Assembly (NCBI RefSeq): GCF_019112545.1
Contig: NW_025064886.1
Location: 1,585,059-1,649,058, forward strand
Reading direction: 5' to 3'
Source of the DNA: Guyanagaster necrorhizus
Lineage: Eukaryota > Basidiomycota > Agaricomycetes > Agaricales > Physalacriaceae
Length of the DNA stretch: 64,000 nt
Both the position numbers and the translations under genes were made by a program. Each line of letters opens with the position of its first letter. Positions within the stretch are counted from its first letter, which is position 1. Under the pieces are notes generated by a model, which made no database searches, had not been told where the DNA came from, and saw only the letters and a list, made by a program, of their open reading frames with translations. Of this stretch, positions 23,546 through 34,530 are shown piece after piece.

Positions 23546-23799
23546 TGTTGGATTAGCAAGCAGGAGCTCCATCATATCCCGCCGACCAAGCTTGATACCC
23601 CTTTATGTCGGGATGGACTATATATATTGAATACGGTCTGTCGAGCACCCTCACCGCGTTTCTGCTTATCGCTACGCTGTGTGAGGGTGAGTATCTACTT
23701 ATATTACTTCGTTTATGTCACTGATTGGTATTCTGTAGTCTACGTTATAGCTAACAGCATACTCTATTAGGTGCTACAAACGCGCGTCACTTTCTTAGA
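23546..23799 (+). repeat. 3' LTR of the copia element
   Basis: Starts TGTTGGATTAGC directly after the polypurine tract. Similarity to the 5' LTR is visible to 23750, where the gap cuts the comparison. The end is either the CA at 23775-23776 or 23799, just before a TTTGG that repeats the bases flanking the 5' LTR. Confidence 0.85.
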
Positions 23800-25222
23800 T
23801 TTGGACGCCTCGACGATTCATACGAAAGACACTCGAGCACTAATTTCCACAGTTCATCAGATGGAAAGACGTCGCGTGCAGGACGGGGAGGCATCTTCCG
23901 GTTTACTACGAGTTCAAATATGATGTTAGACTGCTTTTTGAGGTAAGAATATTGGGGTTTTCCGGTGTAGATCTCACATAAAGGTTAGATGTGCGAGGTA
24001 ATAAATAGATCTTGGATGCTTACCTCAACTGTTGTACAGCCAAAAGCATATACATCCCGAGCAGGAAGGAGCGGTTGAGGAAGTGGACAGGTACTCGGGG
24101 GGCAGCCAATACATTGTTCTTTGCCGAAGCAAGGAGGAACTTCGAGGATTGTGGCTCCCAACAGTGAAAGAAAGTCCAAAATCGGCAAGATAGCGGTGTC
24201 TGAAGTTGCTGATCAAAACATTAGCCTGGAAGGATGAGTTCTTACAGAGGCCACGAGAAAGAAAATCCATACCCCTTTAATGTCTGCATGAACCACCGGT
24301 GGCTGAAAGCCATTGTATCGCATCTGCAATTCTCGATGATCTGAAAATAGTTAATCATTACGGCTTGCAGACCCCAGGCGGAAATCTACGAAGTCCAGTC
24401 GCGTAGGTTCAACATCGTCAGGATTTCGTTGCAGATACTCGATGATGTTACTCTGATACATCCAGGAGGATATCAAACAAAATCGGGGTGCGAAAAGGTC
24501 CTCGTTGACATCTAAGAGCGGCAAAATACGCGGATGACGCACCTGTCTCCACACCATAACTTCTTTAAGATGGTCCTGCGATAGACACCAGATCAAAGTC
24601 GGTTTAACACGACATTTATCGATATTTACCTTGAACGATGAGCCGCGACCAACATTCGTGGGAAAATACCTGAGTACTTTCAAACATACAGGTAGGCGCT
24701 CTAGCTCGAGGTTACCTCTCCAAGTATCCTATTCGGCAATAATTTCACTATTCTGATGACAAAGGTTCTTCATATACTCACGCAAGATGCGCTGCCACAA
24801 ATTGGATCATCGCCATCTTTCGTAATTGCTTCACTGGCAAGGTAGCAAGTTGTCGGGATGATTACATGAATCCTGCTCAATGCTTGAAGACAACTGATAC
24901 AGCGTCTGCGGTAGTTGTCGATTTCTGATGCGTAATCCACCTCCTTCGTACTTTATTCAGGTCACATCGAAGATATCCGATGATTGGCACATACTCATTG
25001 AAGCGTATCAATGACCCGTTTCGCTACTGAAGGGGGCACAAGATTCATTTTCTCCCATGGTGATTGGCTGGAACGGAGAAGTGAACGGATCTGTGCAATC
25101 AAGACGTTGGCTGCAGAGTGCAGTTGTAGGTCATTCCAATCTGTCACTGAAGCAGCGGCATGGATCACTTCATTGCACCACAGATATACACTCAAGATAC
25201 AACACAGGAACATCAGTACCAA
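23787..25222 (-). pseudogene. TKL-type protein kinase, disrupted
   Basis: Kinase of the expanded Agaricomycete tyrosine-kinase-like group. Minus-strand exons give the glycine-loop/strand-2 region DTWRGNLELERLPVCLKVLR (about 24735-24670), KEVMVWRQVRHPRILPLL (about 24560-24510), the hinge ISSWMYQSNIIEYL, the catalytic loop VVHADIKGANVLISN (split by an intron near 24270), the Mg-binding LADFGLSF, the APE-equivalent LPPEYL, and DVYAFGCTTVE. HAD replaces HRD. Between LPPEYL and DVYAF the frame changes, which I read as a one-base indel near 24060. A TGA also ends the first exon near 25005. The C-terminal end RRPNLRK stops within a few bases of the copia LTR, so the original 3' end was probably cut off by the insertion. 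Confidence 0.75.
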
Positions 25223-25379
25223 CGTACATTGGGTTTACATCTCCCGACTTCAATAATATGCCACATTGGCGCTCGCTGTGCTCCTGGAGATACGTGGTCA
25301 GAAACCGAGAGTGCCTGAATATAATAGACACATTACAATTTCCTTGATGCTGGGTGTGGAGTCAGATGTAAGTGATGGA

Positions 25380-25893
25380 TATTGTTGACACTCGGCAGAT
25401 GGCCTACTCAATGTGACACCTCGGCCTCTTCAGCCTAAAAACAGTTAGAAAGAGAGACAATGGCGATATGCATTAAACATACTCTAGATTCCCGGCATCG
25501 TCCCCAGGAGAAGCTACAAAAGGTTTATAATGCTGATCTTTGAAAGGAAAAATCTTACGTGGTAATAAACCGCGCCTTTGGGCATCTGCAGAGGATATCT
25601 AAATGAAATGGCATCTTTCTTATTGGTTCAATAAAGGTAAGGGAATCGGTGCATACCGTAATAAGAGAATACGTATGTTCCGTGTCCTGAAGAAACTGAT
25701 TCGCGATGTGGTGCCTTCGAGATGGACGTAGCCAGTGGCTGAGCTTAAATGGCTCTTTCATCATAGCCTCAGGATCATTTCTATGGTCGACCGAGCTGAA
25801 GAACGAATAAATTTGTAAATTTCCAACATCAAATTTTGTAACGTACATCCCATTGATCCCATAGCACATGAGTGGGACTCCCAGCTTCAGCAA
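25380..25893 (-). CDS. Hypothetical protein, partial gene model
   Basis: I do not recognise this protein. From a possible ATG near 25863 the minus strand reads MCYGINGMYVTKFDVGNLQI, SHWLRPSRRHHIANQFLQDT and HTYSLIT. A good 40-50 bp GT-AG intron (about 25659-25621) then joins KDAISFRYPLQMPKGAVYYH, and a second intron leads to a short exon near 25520-25480. The consistent frame across two plausible introns suggests a real or recently real gene. The 3' end was not found. It sits between the broken kinase and other relics, so it may itself be decaying. Confidence 0.35.
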
Positions 25894-25924
25894 GCCAAAA
25901 ACAGAGACACCTCAAAACAGATAG

Positions 25925-26269
25925 CTACCTCACGTGCGGCTACCAAGAAAACTGGTCCCTGAATTTCATCCATACCTTCGCCCTATCAATGATCATTCAA
26001 ATGACTTATGCCTATGCTGCAGACGCATTGGCCACCGTGCTGAGAGTTGTGAAGAATCTATCCCTAGCCGGTTTGGAAGGATGATGCAATGCAAATGGGG
26101 CAATGGCGGCCTTGTCCGCAATGCTGATAATCGTACTGTGTGTCCATTTCAATCTCGCTAACGGTTGCCGTATTCCAACAAGTCCTGATCATGGGATACA
26201 TATATGCTCCCTGTGTGGTGATAGAGGTCATGGAGCTTCGTCTTGCACACGTAATTGAAGTAAGTCTCA
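25925..26269 (+). pseudogene. Double CCHC zinc-knuckle ORF, frameshifted
   Basis: The plus strand reads LPRKLVPEFHPYLRPINDHS, then a first knuckle CLCCRRIGHRAESC (C-x2-C-x4-H-x4-C, about 26007), SIPSRFGRMMQCKWGNGG and NRTVCP. The frame then shifts by one base near 26145 and continues NLANGCRIPTSPDHGIHICS into a second knuckle CSLCGDRGHGASSC (about 26211-26252), ending CTRN and TAA-like stop. Two spaced CCHC knuckles suggest a nucleic-acid-binding protein, perhaps from a mobile element, but no integrase or polymerase is next to it. Restoring the frame needs only one base, so this is a recent break or a sequencing error. Confidence 0.5.
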
Positions 26270-26289
26270 GTTTGGGCTGCTATTCTATT

Positions 26290-26450
26290 GCCGGGTGTCA
26301 TTCCCGAGGGTAACCAGCCCCTGCCAGGCATTTGGTCTGAGGGTGTCAGCCCCTACCGAGGTGGAATGCCACTCGTTGGGTGTCAGTCCCGTCGTTTGCA
26401 GTGTCATTCTCTGAGGCGAATCTAACAAGGTTACTTTGCAGTCTCGTATG
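26290..26450. repeat. Degenerate short direct repeats (GGGTGTCAGYCCC-like)
   Basis: Four imperfect copies of a GGTGTCA(G/T)(T/C)CCC core occur at about 26294, 26341, 26378 and 26399, spaced 20-45 bp, with partly palindromic surroundings (gag/cagccc). No coding potential. It could be a small satellite or the end of a mobile element. Confidence 0.4.
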
Positions 26451-26559
26451 GGGGGGGCGAGTTCCAGAGGTCCCATCTGAGGGTCCTTGAACCAAGATTA
26501 GGGGGTCGGCCCTCTGGAATCTCACTTGCGAAAAGTGTGCAATAGCGACTATCTCACCC

Positions 26560-27760
26560 TATATTGTATTTGTATCAAATATTATTGTTATCGTGCTCAT
26601 CGAACCGGCGAGCTTAGGCAGCTGAGTTCTATCGCTAAAAGTGAACCACCTGACGATAGTCATAGGAACACCGCAAGATAACTGGGAGATCAGACCGGGC
26701 ACGAAAATCAATAGATTAGATGGACCAACAACAGCATGACGTTTGTTACCCCTTTCGGTTGCCACTCGTCTTCATCATCCACAGCAGTCAGGTCTTGCCG
26801 TACACGATTTCGTTGTGTCATGAAATGAGTACCTTCATCAACCACGATGAATCCTCACATGACCAGAGCAATAAGACCATATATTATAACCATGCCGACA
26901 GGAGCAAGCCACAGCCAGAGATATTCGAGCGCTATTCACTTAGCGCCATATTCATCTCGAATCCAACACCCTACACGTAATGGGTCAATGAGAAGGACCA
27001 AGAAATAGAGCCCACAGTATCCTGTATTCCCATAGTAGTTCCCCGGATGTATAGCAGTGCTCAGGCCAACGTTCAGGGCGGGGAAGATCCAAATGGGGGA
27101 GATGATAACAATGGACAACCAGAGTGCCCGCCATCGCATGACGAGGACATTAAACGTATGGATTGCGAGGGCCTCCTCGCCGTGTCAGACCACATATCAG
27201 ATGAAAATATAAACACATACAAGGGACCTATACACAGCATGTCAGTGTGCATTCATGGTAAGAACTTGAGAGACCTATGTGAGAGCAACTGTAACGTCAC
27301 TGGCACCCGTCTGTTTCAAGATGCCTTGTGCGTGCACAGAGTGCCCTCGGTAACCTCCTGGACTAGAACAGTCTGTAAAAGCAGGAAGAGATCTAGTCAT
27401 CATCCTCACGGCATCTATGATCCATTGTATGTTCAGGAGCACACCTACGGCATAATCAGAAGGTGAAAGCATGGATAAATCAGCGACGCATCATGCACCT
27501 GGATAAACTCTGCGCACAATAGGCTTATGAAATAAACCGAGTTGGTCGCAGCCCAATGGTCAGCATCCAAAGAGCGCTTCCTCAGTACGCGTCGCGCCTG
27601 GACACGCCTGAACAATCCGACATAGACAAGCAGAGCCGTGACCGAAATGGCAGAGAGGCTGCGACATGTTCATGACGATATTTTGAGCTTTTTAACAGGA
27701 GTATACTGGCTGCCGAGACGAAGCTAAGGGCCAGGAAATGTCGCCAAGATATCTCTCCAC
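26560..27760 (-). pseudogene. Decayed seven-helix receptor (fungal GPCR-like)
   Basis: Minus-strand pieces in shifting frames follow the order of a fungal Git3/cAMP-receptor-like GPCR: a hydrophobic helix FLALSFVSAASILLLK (about 27745), SVYFISLLCAEFIQVHD (about 27540), SVHAQGILKQTGASDVTVAL (about 27340), AIHTFNVLVMRWRALWLSIV (about 27160-27100), the loop HPGNYYGNTGYC, then IALEYLWLWLAPVGMVIIYG (about 26930) and a last helix near 26700 ending TIVRWFTF. Stops and frame changes separate most segments and I cannot join them by plausible introns alone. Best read as a pseudogene; receptor class is by overall order and the QGILKQ-type segment. Confidence 0.5.
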
Positions 27761-27959
27761 ATACATGGTAAGGTGGCGGAGATAAGAGAGGGCAGTGGCG
27801 TTCCTTGATTCCTGTCTTTGAAGACGTTTGAAGACATGTCAAGAACAGGGCCCAATGGCCTTTACAGCTGTCATACTTTAATCGAGGTGGACTACTGATA
27901 CGCATCCAAAGCGATGTAAAGGTCCTTCCGGATCCTTGATTGAAGGAAAACGTCATGGT

Positions 27960-29428
27960 GGTAAGAGGAAATTGTACACTCCGGCCCGATCCCGTCCAGA
28001 GTGCAGCAACTCACTGTCGCTCACCGTTACAGGTCATCATCGATTCACATCATTACATTCGACCGCCTTCACTGTATCGAGCAAGAACTTGCACAACAGT
28101 TGTGGAACAGTGAAGCAAGATAGATTCATACGTAACATGGATAACATTGAGAAAAGCCATAATAATATCCCTTCCATACGGGCCGCAAACGACACAAGAG
28201 AGTCTAAGCGATCTAGGTGAAAGGTATTCTTCTCCCTTCACTCAGTTCAAGATCCACCCTTGGAAAGAAAGAGAATGAACCTCAAATATCAACGTGCGAG
28301 GTAAAAACTTTCGATGAGGTTTTTTTCGGGCTGCCAGGTTTATATACACAGTTCAAACTCCGATCCGGCAGTACCCGACGGTAAACAAAAGGAGATGAGC
28401 GCCAAATTTTTTTCTTTACAGTCTTACTCGTTGCGCCTTCATACTGCTGTAATTTCCTTCGTTGATGTTATGGCTTGTGGGTGCCGGACGAGGAGAGTGT
28501 ACCTATAGCCCGGAACTGGGCAATCCACTTGTGCTTTTATCGTGCACTTGCTTTGGTTAATCAGTTCTGGGTACATCTCGATGTTTTGTATGATTACACT
28601 TGTCCGTATCCGAAAGCAATGCTATTCGCTACTCTTTCTTTCGCTTTTCTTGAATTCATGGGACTTCAGCAAGCTCGCTGTCGACGATCACGCTTGGGGA
28701 AAGGGCTATCAGGTCCGTCTTTTTTTTCAAAATGTTTACAGGCGACGAGCTGATTTGATTTCGGTACTTGGTTCAAGATATCCCGTATAGAATTTCCCTT
28801 GATGAAGGGCTGTTACTTCCAGCATCCTCTAGCCCTGGGGTCGCTGCCTCGAAGTTGCCGATGACGACACTTGGTTTCTTTCAAGACCCGGACCGCGGTG
28901 TTGCTGAGGTGCAGTTGCGGTGCAGTTCTCATGTCAAACGTATCGACGTCACCATCAGAAAAATTAATCTAGTGGCTGCAGGGATGAAGTTGATGCGCTA
29001 GTGCTGGTGGCAAGAGTTTTGTATTGACTTGGGAGAGCAAAAATTATGCCGTAAGGTTTTGCTCCTATGCCTAGACGGTTAAGTTTTAACGTTGTTGTCC
29101 TCTCCTCGGTGTCCGTGTAATGAAAGGTGAGAAACCATTATATTACCTAGACTATCGCAGTTATGTCTTATGATTCATGAATACCCCCGTAGGTAGGTAG
29201 AATTACACGGCACGGCCCACCGTAATTGTATGATACTTTCTGTTGCCACAGTATTTATGGGACTAGGCCTAAGCATTTTCAAACTCGAGTCCGGTGGAGA
29301 TGTAAGTAGCATCGCTTACTGGCAACGAAAATGGGCGTTTCATCGACAGGTGGAGCAGACGGGGCGAACGCGATTAGTCAATATCCCAGGAGAATGCATT
29401 TGTGAAGGAGTTTATCGACTGATAAAAC
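27960..29428. other. Long stretch without a supported gene
   Basis: Open frames at 28475-28753 and 28542-28790 overlap in different phases, contain hydrophobic runs (LLFLSLFLNSWDF) and match nothing I know. The left part near 27960-28200 also lacks motifs. Near 29190 there is a short (gtag)n-like run. The right end will contain the 3' UTR of the MAK5 gene. No LTR, TIR or RNA gene seen. Confidence 0.4.
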
Positions 29429-32126
29429 TTATGTCCCTATGCCATGCCACTCTTTTCCGTTATCTCCGTCTTCCACACTAGCAGCAGACTTTTTCTTTTT
29501 CTTCTGCTTCGCAAGAGTTAAATCAGACCTGGCTTCCGATTTCCGCACACCTAACATTGCCTCGTGATCTAAGATAGTCAGTATCATAACATGGACATTT
29601 AACGAAGATAAGCACTTACATTGGCCTGAAATCAAATCATCGACGATGGGCCTGCTCCCCGACGTGATATACCGAGTTGAGATACCCTTTGCAATAAGCG
29701 GTTGAGTCAGCATCGCTTTTAGCTCAGCTTTCATCGCGGCAATCTTTGCATTTTTTGCTTTCTGCTTCTGCTTTGTTACATTTTCGCTTTCGGACTCGCT
29801 GGACCGAGACGCGTCAGCGCGGCCACCAGTCAAGCAAAGAGTTTAGGCCTACCTGTCAAAGTCGGAACCAAGCTCGATCTCCATAGCCTCGGCAGTCTCC
29901 TTCATCCAGTTCCGTTCATGGTTGGCTTTCTTTGCCTTGTGGTGAGCAGACTCAATCTGCCTCGCCAACTGTACACGCGGCTTGAGTTTATCGAGGAGCC
30001 CTAACTCCACAGACATTTCTGGCACTTCGTTTTCCTCTAAAATCTGTTGAGTACTAATTTATGAAAATGTAGAACATAATGCACCCCGGCCGATGCTACC
30101 AAGCAAAGCTTTTACAACTCTTCGTTCGTCGGGAGCGCACAAAAGCATGCTAAATCCAGACATCATAGCACGAGCAGTTCGTCCGTTGCGATGGATATAT
30201 ACATCTGCGGAACGCGGAATCTGATAGTGTATAACATGATCGACTGAAGGGATATCCAATCCTCTAGCAGCGATGTCGGTAGCCAATAAACACGAATTAG
30301 GTGTGGACTTGAACCTTTAATTCCCTATGAACCTAGCGTGTAGAGGCGATATGATGCCACCTACCGATCAAGGTTCTTTAAGCGTTGTCGCTGCTCTAGC
30401 TGCGAGTGGAGCGGGTACGCTTTGACGTTCAAGAACTCTGTTAGTGGAAGAAGCCTCCGAATCCCGTCTATCGATGAAAGAAAGACGAGAGATCGACCAG
30501 GGTACCTGAGGAGGAAGTAGTAGAGATACACATCCTACAACATGTTCACAATAATGCCTTGCGAATGATGCCATCACTGACCTTGTCGGCAGACAGACAT
30601 TCAATTTTGCTCTCCTTGAGTGTCGAAACTACGCCGCCTTTCGGACTGAGATCAATCACCTCAGGCTCGGGATCTCGAAAATCCAGACGAAGAAGAAGTT
30701 CGTCTGACATCGTCTCAGTGCTTTACAGACCAAACGCACTGTGCAACACCCACCTAGAGTTGAGACAGGTACATTACTGTGTTTCCTCTTTCCCGTTCGG
30801 GGTCGCGTGCGCTTCTTGACATTCCGCTGCAAATCCTTACTTAGAGTGGCCGAGAATACGAATGTCTGCATCACGTTGCTCTCTTCGACATCTTCGTTCT
30901 CTGATTCCGACATTTGGCCGTCACCGGGAATCTGCTCATCACTGTTGCGTATTGAGTGTCTGTTCCAATCCAGAACATTGAAACTCACTTTTCCTGCCGT
31001 AGTGTCAGTCGAAGGATATTCTCCAACTCGGCAAAGTGACCGTTTTCTATCATCCTATCGGCTTCATCTAAAACAAGGAACTTCAGTTCTTTGATGTCCC
31101 TAGAAAGTTGGTCGTCCTGGTGGTCATTAGATAGCGACCTGCATTTACAAAAAGATGCATACATCTTCCATTATATCCCATAATCGACCGGGGGTCGCTA
31201 CTAGCACGTCGACGCCTCTGTCCAGAACCCTGCGCTGCTTTTGAGAAGACATTCCACCTACAATTGCAGCAACGCTGACCATTGGCGGCTTCTTGGCTAT
31301 ATGGCCATGCTTCTTCTCCTGGTGGGTGGTATTTAGGCACTCGTTGAGATGTGAGGAGACTTGTAGAGCAAGTTCTCGAGTAGGTGCAAGGATGAGGGCG
31401 CGCACAGGACGATGTGCAAGCGCGGTTGAGGCAGGGTTGGAGAGAAGATAATGAAGAACTGGGAGTCCATACGCCAGTGTTTTTCCGGAGCCCTAGACCG
31501 CGTTAATAGACAGGAGAAGAGACGCAGAGAAAGCTCACTGTCTGGGCTACGCCAACAACATCACGACCTTGAATAGCAAAAGGAATAGCTGCTGCCTGTA
31601 TCGGTGTTGGCTCCAGAAATTTTTTGCTGTGGAGAGCGCGCAAAAGATGAGGATGTATTGAGAGGCTATTCCACTTGACTGTGCGACGCTGAGTACGGAC
31701 CACATAAATGTAAGAAACGGCATACAGTCAAGAATGACATCCTCAAGCACTGAACGATCCTCATCTTCTGTCTCTTGCTCAGGAGATTCGGCCTCTTCGT
31801 CGGATGCTTGGGCACTCGTTTCCCGCTCTAGGACCTGTAGTTTTCCTCAGTTCCGGCATACCTTACAGACAACCGATACGCACGTTGAACCGGGCAACCC
31901 TTCCTCTTTCAGTCTCTTCATATACGACCTCTACATCCTCCACCTCTTCCAGCTCAAGGATACCGTCGTCACCTTCAACGCCTGCCTCGAATGGTCGTTT
32001 GACAGCGGTCCAGGACAGATCGTCCGCATTTCTGTGCTGTATTTTTATTTTCTTCCTCGAGGATGACGATTTACTTTGGCTTTTGCGCTTTATGCCTTGT
32101 TTCTTTGATGATTTGGCTCCTGCCAT
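29429..32126 (-). CDS. MAK5: DEAD-box ATP-dependent RNA helicase MAK5 (DDX24 type)
   Basis: Nucleolar helicase for 60S ribosomal subunit assembly. Start ATG at 32124-32126 opens a Lys/Ser-rich N-terminus ([19 protein letters not shown]). Helicase motifs occur in order on the minus strand: Q motif [20 protein letters not shown] with Walker A partly split by an intron (about 31620-31550), motif Ia [12 protein letters not shown] in VGGMSS, motif Ib TPGRLWD (about 31190), DEAD in LVLDEADRM (about 31080), SAT in [10 protein letters not shown] (about 30860), motif [11 protein letters not shown] (about 30280) and motif [11 protein letters not shown]. The C-terminus has the family-typical [20 protein letters not shown] and a Lys-rich run. 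It stops at TAA 29429-29431. Several ~50-bp introns interrupt it. Identity strong; exact exon ends not all traced. Confidence 0.92.
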
Positions 32127-33080
32127 AACGGAGGGAAAAACATCGGCTTTCGGCCCGGCCAACTACAAGCTTGAATTTTCCCACGACTCTGCGGCGCCCG
32201 CAAGTGCTTGCCTTCACCTGCCGCTGCTGCTGCTGCTTGTCTTGAGCTTTGATCACGACCACTGAACTTGTTACTGTGAGATATTTGCACTCCTATCCCC
32301 CATTCCGGGTATTCTGGAAGTTGGACAATTCTACGACATCTGCGTTATTTGTGGTGAGTTATGGGTATTATCAAAATCTTCGTGGCCAGGGACTGTGTTT
32401 CTTATATAAGGAACTTGCGCGATGCAACACCGTTATCACCATGTTATCCGAGTCAAGGTCCAGGGACCCACACTCGTTGATGGCGAATAGGTCTGGCTCG
32501 ATCTGATTACCCACAACAGAACGTGCCCTGGGCCAGTTCTCTGGTTGTCACTTCCCATGCCTTCAACTACGTGTGTATGCAATTTTATCAAGCGCAGGTG
32601 CTACGGCAAGGGCAGCATTAATATTCACCGTAGGACGAGGACAGGAGAAGGGTCAAAACTAGATTATCCTTGGCCAACGGAGGAAGTCGCCCCATCTCCA
32701 TCTTCGTCGGAATGTGAATTCAAATGTGTCACTGACTCAATGGTACTATTTTCTCTTTACAAATCGCCTGCTTACTGTAAACCCACTATAGATAGTGCCG
32801 ACACTAAAGATTTCGTACGACCTCGTTGCCCGACATAAAAGGAGCTGTGACAGGACTACGACACGACACCAACATCGAAGCTATAACCCCCCTCCCGATC
32901 ACGGTGATCTGATAGCAGTAAATCCCAGACGGTACAAATCACGCTACTGCATAGGTAAGGATAACGAAAGCCCACGGTCATACAGCAGGGCCCATTAAAA
33001 TTTCCGTGATAGCACGGAGCCTATGCGCCTTGCCTTGGACTTAAAACCTTCAGGCGGACAACCAATCAACTCAGTAATCC
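32127..33080. other. Divergent intergenic region, no supported gene
   Basis: Separates MAK5 (-) from the reductase gene (+), so both promoters should lie here. Plus-strand frames at 32545-32838 and 32795-32998 are open but carry no motif and cannot be joined convincingly. No repeat seen. Confidence 0.4.
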
Positions 33081-34481
33081 ATGTCTTGCGACAACAGCTC
33101 TAAGATCATCTTCGTCAGTGCCCTCTGCTTTCCATCGATGCATACCGCTATTAATACTGTTGTGCATAGGTAACTGGAGGCACCGGTTTCATTGGCTTCC
33201 AGGTCCTAGTCCAGCTTTTGGCTTCTGGGTATTCTGTTAGAGCGTGGGCAATGTCTACTTCAGCTTAAAGACCGAGAGACTCATGAAAAAACTCTAGCTC
33301 TGCTCGAGGCAAGAAGTTCGATCTTTTGAGAAACATATTCTCCAATTACAAGAATTGCGATGTCGTTGACATTCCGGATATTTTCAGTGACGACCTCAGC
33401 GATGTTCTTCGAGGTTGTATCCCTAATTTTACAGACCTGGACTGACGTGATACACATCTCTAGGAGTGTACGGGATTATACACGTCGCCGCGCCTTTACC
33501 CGGTGCTGAATCGGAGAGGACTATCAGGGTAAGCAAGCTTTTGGAAAGCGACAGCGTGAACTTGGCTAATTCCGATGAGTCAGGATGCTACCCAGGGTTC
33601 TCTTCATATATTAAATGCGGCCGTCAAAGCTGGTGTGGGGCGGATTGTTACCACAGGGTCCGCCGTGACTTTCCCTGCAGGGGGTCCCTATGGACCTAAC
33701 GGTAAGATAGTTACCTGCAACGCCGCCCCTGCGATTGCTAATGTCGTCAACCACTTGTAGATTGGTACCCAATAACACGTGAAGATGCAGAGCACACGAA
33801 CAACGGATCGGTTTATTTACTCGCAAAAAAGCTTACCGACCAAGTCTTTATGGAATTCAGCGAATCACATCCAGAGCTCAACATCTCAATCCGTTCGTTT
33901 CCAATACCCTCGTCTATTAATCTCAAGACCTGACAAATGATGCAGTCGGGCCAGGCCTCACGTTTGGGCCTTTCGCGCCAGGCTTTGAGCAATTGCTGCC
34001 AGAACCAAACTACACAGCCTTTTCGTCCAACGCCTATTTTTACGCACTTCTTCGGCCTGACAACGTCCACTTTCCAGTTCATCTCCAAAATGGGGCCATT
34101 GACGTCCGTGACGTGGCACGCGCCCATCTCCTCGCTCTTGAATCACCCCCTGCCCCCCGAAAGAGGTTCGCCATCGTATCTCCACACCAGTCGTCATATA
34201 AGACTGCCCTCGAAACCATCGCGAAGGAAAGACCAGCATTGAAACACCGGCTCGCTGATCCATCAAAGGCTCCGGTGTGGCCTTCGTATACGCTCAACGT
34301 GAACAGGGAAAAGGTAGAACAAGTCATCGGATTTAAGGCAGACTCGTACATTCCTTGGGCGCAGACTGTTGTTGAAACCATAGACAGTCTGCTTGCGGTG
34401 GAGAGGTACTGGAAAGCGAAGGGATTTCATGTGGAAGTCCCAAGCACATCACCCTTTCCGTTTACTGTATCGAAGTTGTGA
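33081..34481 (+). CDS. NAD(P)-dependent epimerase/dihydroflavonol-4-reductase-like protein
   Basis: Extended short-chain dehydrogenase/reductase; the substrate is unknown. Exon 1 starts at ATG 33081 (MSCDNSSKIIFV) and splices to VTGGTGFIGFQVLVQLLASG, the Rossmann GxxGxxG. Later exons give YGIIHVAAPLPGAESERTIR, LHILNAAVKAGVGRIVTTGS (catalytic Ser region) and SVYLLAKKLTDQ. The expected YxxxK triad reads YLLAK here, which preserves Tyr and Lys. Next come the substrate-side IDVRDVARAHLLALE (about 34098) and the tail GFKADSYIPWAQTVVETIDS, ending at TGA 34479-34481. At least five short introns are needed. It matches the ketoreductase/methylglyoxal-reductase GRE2-like subgroup in layout. It stands alone between divergent and convergent neighbours, so context says nothing about pathway. 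Confidence 0.85.
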
Positions 34482-34530
34482 CTGGTATTGTTTTACATCT
34501 ATCCTGGGGTATATACATATAACGAAAAGT

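Larger units (their letters stand above)
10250..23799 (+). mobile_element. Ty1/copia LTR retrotransposon carrying a nested Ty3/gypsy insertion
   Basis: Two matching LTRs beginning TGTTGGATTAGC lie at 10250 and 23546. Between them come a gag zinc knuckle, protease, integrase, reverse transcriptase and RNase H in copia order (integrase before RT). The coding part is interrupted at 13576 by an 8.4-kb gypsy element. A polypurine tract GAGGGGGAG (23537-23545) touches the 3' LTR. Over the 205 bp visible in both LTRs I count four differences, all transitions at CpG sites, so the insertion is fairly young. Stops scattered in pol mean this copy is not coding-competent. The right end is uncertain: 23776 (a CA end) or 23799 (if TTTGG is the target duplication). 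Confidence 0.85.

Noticed and set aside
28475..28790. Possible small membrane protein in two overlapping frames
   Set aside because: Hydrophobic runs appear in both frames and no intron model gives a consistent protein.
32545..32998. Possible ribosomal-protein-like exons
   Set aside because: A short basic stretch (KRRCYGKGSINIHRR) looked suggestive, but no family match could be sustained over neighbouring exons.
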